Assembly: GCA_013400975.1 (NCBI GenBank)
Contig: WBMZ01010300.1
Location: forward strand, 1-64,000
Direction of reading: 5' to 3'
DNA from: Atrichornis clamosus
Taxonomy: Eukaryota > Chordata > Aves > Passeriformes > Menuridae
DNA: 64,000 nt
Each line of letters starts with the position of its first letter. The stretch's first letter is position 1. This document shows positions 25,584-38,463 of this stretch, one piece after another. Under the pieces are notes generated by a model that was not told where the DNA came from, did not search any database, and saw only the letters and a list, made by a program, of their open reading frames with translations. The translations under genes and the position numbers were made by a program.

Positions 25584-28500
25584 ATTCCAGGGCCCATTAG
25601 CCCATACATTCCCAGGGACTTGTCAACCACAGGTTGAAAATTGTTAATCTCTCCCTCTGGAGAGACCTTGCATAAGCCAAGAGTATCTCCACTACACAAT
25701 CCCTCATGGTTTCCTTAAACAATTTCCATCCTCTGTGATCAAGCTGCCTTTGCAGAAAAGGTGATGCACATCAGCCATAGCACTGCCTTATAATTCTCAC
25801 CTCTCCATTGCAGAAGGCCACTGTTTTTGCCAGGCTTTCTACACGCTTACCAGCACTTCAACTAACTCACCAGAGTGCAGAAGTTCTTGCCTTTATTCCT
25901 CAAACCTGTATTCTTTGTGTTCACCAAACAAATCTTGATGTGACCCTTTCTGCCCTTATAACTCCGTTAATGAGTTTCTCCAGGAAGACTAGGAAAGTGT
26001 TGGGAGATAGCAGATATCCTATCTACTGCCAGTTATCATCTTGAACCAATTGCTTAGCCTGTGCTGTTTGTCGAGATCGGTGATCTTACCACACCTGGGA
26101 AGTTTCTGGGAGCCAACCTTACCTCCCTGCACTGATTCCACAGCGGTGCTTTGTGAGCCACTAAGTGCTTTCCTAAGGCAGGCCTAGCAGCTCACAGCTG
26201 CTGAGAAGTGGCCTGCTCCTCAGACATGCTCCTCGGTGCTGTGAATCTTTTGAGAAGGACCTAATTTCACTGATCAGCCATCTCTGGTGACTTGTGCAAC
26301 TTAGCAGCTCACCTTTCTCAGGCACTAAGAGCAGAATTGACTTTCCTCATTCTTTATTTAAGAATCTTTTATTTCTTTCTGCGTATTGTATAGCACATGT
26401 GACTTCCTGAACAGACCAGCTCCTCTTCCTCTGGATCATTTTGCTCAGAGCCATCCGCTCTTTGGACCTTTTTTTTAAACTGATTTCTGGATGACACTCT
26501 TAACTTTCTCTGCTACAATGCAATCCTCACCATCATCATCCTGCTTGTAGAGTTCTGTCTTTTGAATCATCTTGTCTTTTGAGTGTCTATTCCTGAGACC
26601 ATCAGATGTTCAGTACTGGTGATCTAGAGTCTGCCGTGCAGTGCTTCCTTCTTAGTCCTTATTGCTTTGAATACCTTTATCAGCTTGAAAAATCTGAAGA
26701 TAATTCTGCAGTTTCAAAGTTCCTGACAAAATGGTTTATTTCCACTTTATCTGTTTACTTGCATTTTCTACAAAGTGTGCATGCCCCTTCACAGTGTTCC
26801 CTGCCCCTGCCTTTTCACAGGCCAAGATATCTCCTACCATCAAGGGTACCCCAGCCACTTTCATAGTATATCCAAGGCAGAACTTCTCAAGACCTGTAGA
26901 TATTCCTCTGCATTTTGATCTGGCCTTGTGCCAAAAGCTTGTGGCTCACCATCTTCTCACAGTCCAGTTTTGTCATAGACATCTCTGGCATTTTCTACTA
27001 GTATCTTGATTTACCTTCCCTGTTCATGCTGCTATGAAGCAATAGAAGATTTGCTGGAATCTCTCACTGAGATAAACAAGAGGCAAGTGAGTTTCAGCGA
27101 AGAATCCCTCATGATACTGTCAATACCAGATGAAATATTTCAGGTCAATTTTCTATTTAGCTTGAGTGTAGTAATGAACATGTAGATGATGTAGTAGAAG
27201 CTTTTGAAGAGAAAGAATCACTCACTCATTTTTGGTTTTGGCTCCCTGTCTGCACTTGTTCCTGCAAGCTCTCAGCACCTGGATAGTCCAAATAGCACTT
27301 GGTACACAAACATTTCTCTTAAACTGCTCTCTAGAGCTTGCAGCAGAACCATTAGGTCTCCTGAAGCATACAGAAAATATGAATGGATTTCCTGTAGGTG
27401 AAGTACACAACAGACACAGAACTGCTGATCTCTGAGCTCCTCCAGCACCTTCACAAGTTCTTAAAAACTGAATCTGTGACAGTCAGGGGGCTTACCAGCT
27501 CCAAACTTCCCTAACTCATAACAGAAAAAATAAATTAAAAAACACCACAGAACTAAAAGTTCATTTATAAAATAAATAAATATTTTTGCTCTGTATAATG
27601 CTACTCTGTATAAACTCTTAGCAGAACATCTAGTTCAGAGTACACATGAGTTTTATGAAAGGTACAGCAAAGAATCTAATCTTAACTTACATACACTATG
27701 AAACAAAACCCATTTTGTGAATTAGAGGAGCACTGGGCAGAGAGACAAGCACAGAATCATATGGCAAACCAAATGCATTATTTATTATTTGGTAGGGCTT
27801 CTGTAATACAATTCCATACATTGACTTATTTATGAAGTGTAGTAAGAAAGAAACTGAATTCTTGTGTGAAGAAGATAAGGTTTTATACCCAGCTACTATG
27901 CCAGCAAAAATTGAAACTAACAAACACGGGCTGAAAAGATGCCATAATGTTCTTAGCCGCTGCTTAGGAAATATTGACTAAAGTACATCAAAGCAAATGA
28001 AGGAAGTTGCATATAGCCATGGTGAAAGATGACACCCAGCTTCTGGTTTCTCAGGCTATCAAAGAGCTTGTGCATTAAAGGCAGCAGGAATGAGAGCACC
28101 CTTTTGCATGAAACTCATCCTCCTCCTGAGCATTCATGGCAGACCAATCACACCACTCCCAGGCTTGGCACTGACAGATGTTTCAGCTGGCACCACCAGC
28201 ACTAAGCTACAATAATCCTTTAAAATAAAATTTGCCACCAGACAGCAGGAAGGTGACTCAGAATGCGAGATCCTGTTCTCCACACTTGTCTAACCATGAG
28301 ACCCTGCTGGCAATGTCAGTGGTGATGCCTGTGAGTGCCAAATCTAAAGGTAGTTTCTCTGACATGAAGCTTTCTGGAGCCTCAGGACACAGTGGAGACA
28401 AGATGAATAGCAGCATTCAAAAATACCCTCTCTCTTCATCAGAGTCAGTGTCCGTATAGTGTCTGTGACTCTCCTGGAGAGCAGCTTTCTGGCTTCCCAT

Positions 28501-29049
28501 TATCTGGCATTATATTCCTAATTCTGCAGCTGAAGTACCTAAGATTGCCTCTCACAGTTCACTGAAATACAGTGTTATGCCCAAGGGCTGTACACTTCTC
28601 TCTACTTCATCTCAGAAATGGAAATTAGTCCCTATTACTAAGGCTACCATTATGATTCTCTAGGTTTTCCAATTCCTCACATAAACTACAGAGATTGTCT
28701 TGGGACTTTACATGCCACTTCATTATTTAAGTTAGTGTAAGTGTATACTTACTTTATTTAACCTTAAGCGGAATGAATCTTTAAATTGATGATGCAAAAA
28801 ACCCTGACATGTCACTGATGAGCATACAGGTAAAGAATTTATTTTCTCTATTATTCATTTCACACACTAAATCATAATAATTTTTAGTCTCTTTAGGTTT
28901 TTTTGCATTTGCTACTTTTCAAGTTAATGGCTTTCTTTCCTTTTCTAAATGTCACTTTTTCTAGAAGTAACAACAGAAGTTTTGCTTGAGTCAACTGGAG
29001 CTTAAAAACTGATCAGAGACATGCTAAAGAAATTAAAACTTCTTGGGTG
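25584..29049. other. Unassigned sequence
   Basis: I find no gene or repeat family here. Bases 25740-27500 are rich in CTT/CTG words and have several frames of 60-90 codons on both strands, none recognisable. An old, unrecognised transposable element or a pseudogene cannot be excluded. The rest (27500-29049) is AT-rich and plain. Confidence 0.3.
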
Positions 29050-29680
29050 AGTGGATAGAGGAGTGCCACAATTGATGTATCAGTTTTAAAGAGCGGAGGT
29101 ACATGGCATCAAGGGCTTCCAGACGTTCAGGCACAGAGGAAAACTCGGAGTGCAAAGAACACTCTGAGGCTCTGCTCTTCTGCGGCCTGAAAAGAACAGC
29201 CCCCTCTGTGGCTTGCCCTGCGTTGGCTTAGTTCCCGCATTACCAGCAAAACAACTGCCTAGCAACTCAGCTTTTCCCACAACATTTCCTGTGTGCCCGG
29301 AGAAAAAGGATAGCACCTAATATTCTCTCTGGATAATCCCCTGGTTTGAGAGCTGTACTCAGCCCTCTGTACACATGGAAGCTGTAACTAGCGAGGCAAT
29401 TGCTGTCGTGACAGACCGTGCAGGCAAAGTCAAACCAGTCCTGTGATCTGTACTGCAAGTTGGGCAGCAACCCTGAGCGGGTTATCCGTTCATCAGACAG
29501 ACAGCAAACTTGCTGCTTCCCTGCACTGCATCTCCCCAAACAAAGGCAGGAAGCCACGGCTGTCAGCAAAAAGGTACAGACATCCTTCCTATTGAGAACC
29601 CTGCCTTGTGAACTGCGAGGGAGCTAGCTCTCTAGCACACACTTCACAACTGTCGGCAGAGTCCATCTGAAGGTATGAAT
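29050..29680. other. GC/CpG-richer patch, possible alternative exon or enhancer
   Basis: This block is less AT-rich and holds more CpGs than its neighbours. It ends at a donor-like AAG|GTATGA near 29671, with another donor-like AAAAG|GTACAG near 29572. A 100-codon minus frame (29267-29569) and shorter + frames are open but unrecognised. An alternative first exon of a + gene, an enhancer or plain chance would all fit. This is inference from base composition only. Confidence 0.25.
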
Positions 29681-30119
29681 AATTCAGTGCTGGCTTGAAC
29701 ATGTGAAATTGCCTTTGCAGTTACTGCCTTTAAGAAATGTAGTCATACTACAGATTTATTAATAGTTACATTTTCTTATCTGACATCCCAGCTGCAGCAG
29801 CATCTTGCAACTCAATATTTAAGTTACTTTCCTCACAGTTTCAGCACCAGTAATAAAAAGAGCTGCCTTGAATCTTCTGCAGTTGTTTCTGAGCAACATG
29901 CTGAGGGGACTGCAGAATACATAATTTTGCCCATATGTCCTCTGGAAGCACAAGCTTTCTCATCCCTCCAAATGTTTGAGAAGCTCTGTAAATAAGCTCT
30001 AACCAGCACAATTAAGAAAGTACTCTTAATCAAACACGCAGAAATTAGGGCAGCAACTTACTTGCCGTCTTCATAACTTCGTCAGGAACATTGTCTTTTC
30101 AAATGAGTGCAACAGGAAA

Positions 30120-30300
30120 TTGTGGTGATTACGGGCGAGCTGCACGACTGCAGCTCAAACCACACACTGCAAAGTGCAGAGGCAGTCAGCACTGGATTGG
30201 TAAGAACCTCAGGCAGCCGCCTCCCCTTCTTCTTGTACTTTGCATGTAAATCTTAAACTGACGTCGCGTGGAGAGAAGTGACTTTAACAAAGATATACGT
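30120..30300. promoter_or_regulatory. CRE-bearing, CpG-containing segment, candidate regulatory element
   Basis: TGACGTCG, a cAMP-response-element-like core with adjoining CpGs, lies near 30260-30267. An octamer-like CATGTAAAT sits just upstream, and a strong donor-like TTG|GTAAGA lies near 30199. Such a combination is often found in enhancers or alternative promoters. There is no direct proof of function. Confidence 0.25.
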
Positions 30301-31898
30301 GAAATATGTCAGCAAAAAGGCTTTATTACTCAGAGCTCTACGCTCAGAATAGCACTACTTACCTCTGTGAAGTGCTCTCAGACCTACAGGTGAAAACCAT
30401 CCTAGGCCCGCTACCATTTAACACTGATTTTGTCTGGACAGATGTTCATTGTCTTTATTAAACTACTGACCTTTAGTTCCTCTTCATCACGCAGGGACGA
30501 ACTCGGACCTCTCTTTCTCTGCAGTGTGGTAGAGATGTGCACACTCATGGGTCAGATAGGTCCAAAGACATCTCCACATGGTACTGCATTCTCTGCTGAG
30601 GCAGACCTTTGTCCATAGTGAATCAGGACCCTGCTCCTACCTCCTTACAACAGGGTTTCATAGTAGGGCAGACAGCTCACTGAAACCATGCCAGTGTCCC
30701 ATAGCCTTTTAGACACGAACTACAATCCCTTTTTCGCTTCTGAATTAGCATCTGACAGATGCAGAAAGCTGCCACTAATATCCAAGTCACAGAAATATGT
30801 GTGTAAGACTGGGAGCTCATGGAAGAGCTCTGATAACAGCAGACACTGCAGGTGTTTGGTGTGTCTTTGATAACTGGATTGTCTCACCTGGGTTTACACT
30901 TTCAACTCTGCATTTTTGTCAGTCAGTTTAGTAACCCACTGAAAGGTCAGATAAGGTAGAGATTAGCAGCAGAGCAACAAAATATGCATGCAAGTGGATG
31001 AAATGTTGATAGCTAAGTTACAACTGCAAGAACACCTCAAAAGTCTTGCAGAGATGTTGTGGTTGGAAAAGACAGCAGAATTACAGAAAAGAGCAGTTGC
31101 ACAGGATTGCTGAAGGGCAGATCTAGCCTACAGAACCTGTGTTTCTGTGCAGGAGTCAAGAGACTTGCAGAATTCCTCTAGGAACTCCATCTGATTCTGC
31201 AGAGTTAGTGACCAGGGAAAAGTGTTTGTTTGCCAGCTGAGTCAGCTCCGGGACATAGACTCCAGGAGGTCCTGCTTACACAGCTACATGTCAGACTGAA
31301 AATCTCTGGAGATGTACATGTAAAAGGAAACATCTGTGCCAGCACCTTAGCAAGACTGCCTTGCACAACACAAGTAAAAGGGCACGGAAGGAGAAGTTTT
31401 ACCTTCAGTGAAATCCATCTGGTTTCTTTGCATTTTTCCTATTAAACATAGACTTTCTTTCCTCACTGCATCTGCAGAGAGTCTGAGCAGCAGTGTCTGG
31501 AAAAACGTGGTCTGCACTTCCGTAGAACCCCTGCCTGCACCAAGCACACCTGCCATGTGGGTTATTTGATACTCAGGTAATTTTGACACTTTTTGAAAAA
31601 CCTGCAAATGCAGATAAAAATTACTATTTTCCTCCTCCCCCTCCCCCCTTCACTACCATCTTATCAGCAGACAACAGCAGCAGATGATTTGACAAGAATG
31701 GTGGATATTAGTAGCTGACTGAAGTGAAAAGGCTGGCCCCTGACAAGTCAGACACCTCTGTAATTGATCCAGAACTAAAGATCCTGTTGTCCTTGAGTTT
31801 CATCTGTCATTTCCTTTCTGTGTTCTTATTGTCTTAACCCTCTCTTTCCTTTTCAAGTGACTCTTCACTTTCCAGCTTCCTCACTTCTCTCTTATTCC
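30301..31898. other. Unassigned sequence
   Basis: No gene or repeat recognised. A C-run (CCTCCCCCTCCCCCC) sits near 31632. Confidence 0.35.
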
Positions 31899-32176
31899 TA
31901 GAATCATGGAATCGTTTTGGCTGGAATGCACCTTTTAAAGCCACGTGGTCCAAACCCCCTGAAGTGAGCAGGGATGTCTTTAACTAGACCAAGTTGCTCA
32001 GAGCTCTGTCCAACCTGACCTTGAATATTTCCAGGGAAGGTGCAATTATCACCTCTCTGAGAAACCTGTGCCAGTGTTAAACCATAAAAAATGTCTTCCT
32101 TACGTGTAATCTAAATCTATCCTCTTCCAGTTTAAAACTATTACCCCTTGTCCCATTGCAACAGGCCCGGCTAAAA
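31899..32176 (-). repeat. CR1 LINE 3' fragment, diverged
   Basis: AGAATCATGGAATCGTTTTGG opens a CR1 3' end in minus orientation. It is followed by diverged forms of the GCAGGGATGTC, TAACTAGACCAAGTTGCTC, GTCCAACCTGACCTTGAA and TTACCCCTTGTCCCAT segments. Many substitutions and small deletions mark it as an old insertion. After about 32176 the similarity is lost. Confidence 0.88.
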
Positions 32177-35100
32177 CGTTTGACTGCAGGACCTTCTCTT
32201 ACTAAGAAGACTTCTAGTAAGTAACTATACAAAATATGGAAAAGTTTAAGGGCCTTTTCATGTCTGGATTGTTTCCCTTTTTCCCCATATTCTTCCTTTC
32301 AGTATGGACAGTATAATGCAATCCTCTGTGATTGCTCTTTCCCTTCTCTTCTTGCCCCCCAGCTTTCTCAGGTATAGCCATAATTTCTCTTTCTTCAGTT
32401 TATCATTGCTAACTCCTCTTTGGAAGTTCATCCAGCTGTGATGTGCTCTCTCTCTCAGCCCATCACTCTGGCCAAGGATCACCTGTTATTTTGAGCTGTA
32501 CTGCATGGATATAACTGACCCGCAGTGTGAGAGGGGGAAGAGGACCCAGCTGCAACATGATGGGGACCAGCTTCCCAAAATAATCCCAGCTCTCAAATGA
32601 CTAGCTTTCTATTTAAATCCAGAGCCCTAATCCTTGCATGAAACCCACAATACAAGAAAAGAAAGGGGCACCTGAACTGTTACTAACAAGGAATGCTTCC
32701 ACCCCAAGCTCTGTGAGGGGCTCAGTCCCTGGTTCTGGTTGTTTGGGTGTCTGACCAGCTGCCAGTAAGATCCCCTGGAGGTGCTGGGTGTGGATCTTCC
32801 CTGCAGGCAAGCACTGCCATCCTCTCTGTGCTCACAGAGGTGAACTCTGTCCAGAAACAAAGCTCCTGTGCCAGTACTTCTTCACACACATTGTTGCAGG
32901 CACTACCATCCGAAGACATCCAATTATTAATCCACAGCTCAGACCAGAATATGGAAGGTCCATATTCCATTTTTACCTCCTTTCAGAGCACTGCAAACCT
33001 ATGTTTTCCTATCTAGATGATCTGTCAGATTATGGAACAATATATTACTTTCCTTAAATGCATACTAAAATTTTCATTTGACTGAGAGCAAGTGACATAC
33101 CAAGAAATTCCCTGGAAGCTGTTCAATTCCCAGGGATGAGATACCAAAACAGCTGCAGAAGAGGTACTAACTTTGGCCTCAGCATGGGATGGGGTTCTCT
33201 TGATTCCTTGTATTGAAAGTGTTGTTCTTTGCATTGAATATTTACACATTTGCTCTGAATCCCTCCCTGGTCTTGATGTTTAAACATTTGGGGAAACCCA
33301 TTTATTGGTAGGATGTTTAAGTATTCACAAGAGTGGATGGAAGAACTCAAGTCTTCTTTTCCTCCCGCAACCTAAACAAGTGGTCTAATCATAAAGTTAT
33401 TGTCTTTCTCTAATTATTTCATAAAGCTATCCCATTTTGCAATAGAAAAGGTTAAAACTGCCTCATCCTATAGCATTATGTAGCTAATTTAAGTATCCAT
33501 AATAGAGGTGAGTTCAAACTCGCGAACAGAAAATGAACTTGAACTTACACAGGTGTTTGAACTATTGTTTAGAGGGCAAATTATCTTGTACATTGAACCA
33601 GATTAATTGAATACCAAATGTACCTGGTCTTACCAGTGAGTTCAGTAGACATTTGCTTAAAATAGAGATCTCAATGTAGCTTAGTTACGTGCACTATGCA
33701 GCAACAGACTGTACACAAAACATACACTTAACTCCTGAGGGAGCTTCACTGCTGGAAAATTGGCACGGAGAAACTCCCTTTTGTGATGTATAGAACTACT
33801 GCAGGGGTTTTAAAGATATAAATTTTTAAGTTGCATACACAAGTCTTTGTTTTTCTAATGCGATACTCTGGAGGGTAAATGAAACACTGGAATATGTTTC
33901 CTTGCTAGGAGATATATCTCCTCACAGGAATAATGGGGTTTACCTACTGCCACTTTCTCTTGGGATCCAGACAACTGTTCAGATAAATATTGTTGAGATA
34001 AATATTGATCTTGGTACCACTGATTGCATTTGGGTAATGTTAAGACATTACCTGCCTGTGAATCCCTCCACTGCATTGACACAACTCTTTTCACCTGGTG
34101 AGACCCCTTGCTGTTCTCACCTAAACAAAGATTACTGCAAATACAGCCATTTTTACTTTGGAACAAATTCTAACCCTTCTCAGAATGATCAGATCAGCTA
34201 AACCAGATCTGTAGTTCAGTTCTGTAATTTACATCTGAAAATGGAGACTGTAGAGGTTCACTGGATGGAGAAAAAAATATCTGTGGACTAAATAATTACT
34301 CTAAACAGTCTATTTTGATAAACACTGCCTGAAACTGAGCCAAACCACAGGAATTCATATTAAAATCTTGGTTCTCTGGAGCCGATAGTACCATCTATAG
34401 CAAATAGTAAACATCTAGTTTATTTTTTGAATGAGGAACTGTTTTGGAGTTCAGCCTTTTTGTTAAGTGCAGCTCTTTGTTTACATTAGCTGTTCTCATT
34501 AATGGACACATTCCTGAGCAACATTTTAAAAATACAGTTATTGCTTCGTACTTTGTTTCTTTAATTCAAACCATGTGGCTTCACTGTGGGGGAGGAGACC
34601 AGGATAAGTTTAAAACCAAACATGGCATCAAGTCCTGCACTTTTTTAAAAAGGGAAGGATTTTCATTTGAAGTGCCCTTCTTAAGGAAAAACCTCTGAAG
34701 AAGACCTGAATCACAGAAATGTTTCAGGGCTGCTCCTCCTCCATTCCTTATAAAGATTTGTATCCCACCGTATAGTTGCTAGTTCTTTGCAATCAATAAA
34801 AGACACCTCCTTTACAAATTCAAAATTGATTTTTGGACAGTTAAAAGACAACATCCAAACAATTCCTTGTCAGCTTTTGAGGAAATTTATTAACACAGCT
34901 GGAAATAATCACTCATTCAGCAGGAATCCCCATAGTGCATCTTACAGGAAAAAAATAAAAATGAAAGAAAGAAGAGCAGAAAGGCTTGACTCACTAGAAT
35001 AATTCAGACAATTGTAAAGGAACGGTTAAAAAACTAAAGTGACTTTTAGAAATGTGGCCACACTAATATTGTGATCCAAAAATGTGTACAGTACAAAGAA

Positions 35101-37280
35101 AATAAATCCCACTTCTTTTGTTGACCTCAGCAAGAACACAAAATATGAAATCCCTGTCAGATTGTTATATTTCTATTATTTCACTTTGCTGGTTCCATAT
35201 CTTTTTATCTTGATCTTATTAAGCCTAAGCACAAGTTCAAATTCCATTGATTCAAAACTTGTCTATTATTACAAAATATTGTCAGGAAGGGCCACACTTC
35301 TGTGGTTTTGCTCTTTGAAGACCTTCTGTTAATCTAAGTGTTTTCACTGACAACATAAGTTTCTGTGCTTTTCTAAATTTCTTGAGACCTGTGGAGACCA
35401 CATGAGAGAGAAGGAACGGAACCATTGATCCTACTCCATATTGTCTGTGATGAAAAAATTGTTAATTTGGTCCTATTCACTTGCAATTTACAGAAACCAG
35501 TGCAAGTCATGGTACCCTCCAGGTTTCTTTTGAGTATAACTTCACTTGAAAGACATATGTGGTTGTTATGAACAACTGGTGAACACTCATTGAAAATTCA
35601 GGTACCAAATTGATTTTACAAGTTTGCCAGCCTATATGAGTGTTTCTTCCTATATGTAAACCTATAATATCTGATTCAGTAGAATAAACTCTGTTTTAGT
35701 GGGAGGCAAGCACAGAACCTAAAATTGTAAAGTAATGATTTAGAGAAGACATGTATTTTAAACAGCACACTTTTATTCATATATGTGATGTTTTTACATA
35801 GAGGTCTCCTAAGGACTTATGAAATGGTATTGAATTGATGAAGCAAATGTAGCATCAGACATAGACATCAAATTTTTTCCATCATGCATATCCACTTTAG
35901 TTGATGATAAAATGTTACCTCTGAGACATATCTAGGTGCTGGAAATTTTTTATGATATAGGACATCCAATAAAAATATACATAGAATCTATTACCATATA
36001 TATAAAAGCTTCTTTCTAGGAAATTCAGAATTTAATGTGAAAAGCTTAGTCTCCAGTTAAACCCACTCTTTCTCTCAACCCTCTACTTTTGTCAGAAGTT
36101 AGGGCTCTGAAGAGACGCAGCAAAAATGTTCACAGGCATAGAGAATCTCAACACTAGAACTTATTTTAAACATTAAAAAATATATTTTGTATATCTAAAT
36201 CCAGGCATATTCTATATTTCTCTTCTCTTTTGAAGGGTTACATGGCTTTTGCAGAATCAGGGCTTCAGACACCTTTTTGTCAGTTATCAGCATCAGATAA
36301 AATTTCCTCCCCAAAGTCCTATGCTTATAAACTATTATGATGTTTCTCTTGTTATCTTTCATCCAATTTCTCAGTCACTTTCTCTTTATCACTCTTCCCT
36401 GAGATTCTACTTAACATTGGACAACATTGCTTCAAAACCGAGTGAGGTACTTTGAGTGTTAACAAGTGATCACTCCAAGGATTTAAAGCACAAATCATTG
36501 GAATTTTGGCATCAACAGCCTGCCTCCCTCATCCACTAACTCCCAGTGACAGTAATATCTGATTCTTAAAGATACACTTTGCGTTTCAAACTTGTATGCT
36601 TCAAATGAAGTGAAAGTTATTAAAGTGACAAAAGGTTTTAGTACTAATAACCAACACAAAATGACAGCATAAATTGCTATGCGTGATCCTGCAGTGGCAA
36701 AGATGAAGCAATTAACTTAAAAAGCAATCTTGCTGCAGCCTGAAGCAGCTTCTCTCTGCCAACACCCCACTATATGGCATGCCAGTGTCTACTGTGTTAG
36801 TTTTGCCTAAGAGACTGACTTCTGAAATCATTATTTCCCTGCCATCAATCCAAATGAGTACAGGAACACCTATTGAGGCCAATTGATTTTCGGTCTGCCA
36901 GTTGATATTTCAAGGTAGAAGTAATTCAGAAAGTAAGAAACACAGGGTGCTGTGACAACCACTGGTAACTCCTACTGCTAACACTTGGCTGTAGGGTCTT
37001 TTTGCAACTGCTGGGAAGGGATTCAGGTTGGGAGTGCAGGAACTTCCTGTCTCAGAGGCAATGGATTTTTTTGCCAACTGTAAGTTATTGATTGAGTGAA
37101 CAAACAGAGAATTACGATAACTGACTGTTTATGTTAAAGCGCTATTCCCAACCTTTTATTTATGGAGAATTCACTGTGTGAAGTAAAATCAATTGCCAAG
37201 CAATGGGCCATGAAAAGAAACTAGAAAGTGCAGGATGTGGGAACAGTAAGAAATGTGCATGTTGGAGTCAGTCAGACTCA
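32177..37280. other. Unassigned sequence
   Basis: About 5 kb with no gene. A 16-bp perfect palindrome (AGGAGATATATCTCCT) lies at 33907-33922. A near-by direct repeat of AGATAAATATTG occurs around 33980-34007. The remainder is AT-rich, with short unrecognised frames. Confidence 0.35.
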
Positions 37281-37344
37281 GTTAATGGTTGGACTTGGTG
37301 ATCTTAAAGGTCCTTTCCAACCTAAATGGTTCTGTGATTCTATG
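37281..37344 (+). repeat. CR1 LINE 3' tail, the only + strand copy
   Basis: GGACTTGGTGATCTTAAAGG, TCCTTTCCAACC and TGGTTCTGTGATTCTATG form the 3' terminus of CR1 in sense orientation, ending in the family's ATTCTATG-type tail. Only about 64 bases remain. It lies some 270 bases upstream of the retroviral remnant. Confidence 0.88.
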
Positions 37345-37610
37345 TGCAGCTGCTAGAGACAGGCACTCTGCCTGAGGGCAATGAAGTCTTCAAAGCCTAA
37401 TTATAGACACAAAGAAAGACAGGAAAATTTACTACTTGTAACTACTGGACATTTACTTTTGTAGTCTAATAGTCAGAGTTCACTGCAATATGACCAGGGA
37501 TGGAGATTGTAATGGATATGCCTTTAAATTGTTGTTATAGGAATTACTGCAGCAAAATCCACCTGAACTAATGGAGGAAAAGCCTTACAAGAAGCAGTAC
37601 AAGTGCAGCA

Positions 37611-37888
37611 GTGACCCAACCCAAGCTGGCTTTGGTGCCCAGTGACTCCACACCACCAACCACCTCTCCCATCCTGAGTGATCACCATAAATGGTGGAGC
37701 CTGAAGCCATGGAGTAAACGAATTCAGTGGATATTTGTGAACATTTTACAGGGATGCTCCGTAAAATATGGGAATGATATCTGTGCATTATACGAAAGAA
37801 TGGGAAGGAGTGTCGTGGTTAATGATGATGTATTGGTTTATGTGGGATCTGAGCATGATGTAAATGGTATGGAATAAGGGGTGGAGAA
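37611..37888 (+). pseudogene. ERVL-like internal remnant ending in the polypurine tract
   Basis: This segment adjoins the LTR directly upstream and ends with the purine-rich run GGAATAAGGGGTGGAGAA (37871-37888). That is where a retrovirus primes plus-strand synthesis, immediately before the 3' LTR. An open frame of 88 codons (37611-37877) runs up to a TAA inside this tract. I recall similar sequence upstream of the LTR in bird ERVL-type elements, but I see no protease, reverse transcriptase or integrase motif. The 5' boundary is uncertain and may lie as far back as about 37545. The 5' LTR and all main genes are missing, so the copy is defective. Confidence 0.55.
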
Positions 37889-38463
37889 TGTGATGGTTTT
37901 GACTGGAGTAGTTTTCTCCATAGTATGAGGCTGTGTTTTGGATTTGTGCTGGAATCACGTTGGTGAGAGAGGGATATTTTTATTATCACTGAGCAGGGTT
38001 ACACAGAATCAAGGCCCTTCTGCCTTTCACCCCACCAGCAAGTAGGCTGAGGGTGGACAAGCAGCTGGGAGGGGACACAGCTGGGACAGCTGACCCCAAA
38101 TGAACAAAAAGTTATTCCATACCATATCATGCTCAGCATACAAAAAAAGAAGGGAAAGAAGAAGGAAGAGACAGGGGACACATTCAGAGTGATAGTGTTT
38201 GTCTTTCCAAGTCATGGAGCCCTGCTTTCCTAGGGATGTCTGAACACCTGCCTGCCCATGGGAAGCAGTGAATGAATTCCTCGTTTTGCTTTGCTTGTGC
38301 ATGCATGACTTTTGCTTTATCTATTAAACTGTCTTTATCTCAACTCATGAGTGTTTTCACTTTTACTCCTATGATTCTCTCTCCCATCCCACTGGAGGTT
38401 TGTGAGCAACTGAGGTTTGTGGCTGTGCCAGGCTGAGTTGCCAGCTGGGGTTAAACCACATCA
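37889..38463 (+). mobile_element. ERVL-like 3' LTR (575 bp)
   Basis: The element starts TGTGATGGTTTTGACTGG, right after a polypurine tract, and ends GGGGTTAAACCACATCA, giving the TG...CA termini of an LTR. Internal words such as GAGGGGACACAGCTGGGACA and CCTGCCTGCCCATGGGAAG agree with my memory of a widespread bird ERVL-type LTR. A TATA-like region (GCTCAGCATACAAAA) lies near 38131 and an ATTAAA polyadenylation signal at 38323-38328. Because the polypurine tract and some internal sequence remain on the left, this is a truncated provirus rather than a solo LTR. The bases after 38463 (AATAT) do not match those before 37889, as expected if the left side is internal sequence. Confidence 0.85.

Noticed and set aside
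25740..27500. Processed pseudogene or old retroelement
   Set aside because: Word usage felt transcript-like, but I could match no protein or repeat family on either strand.
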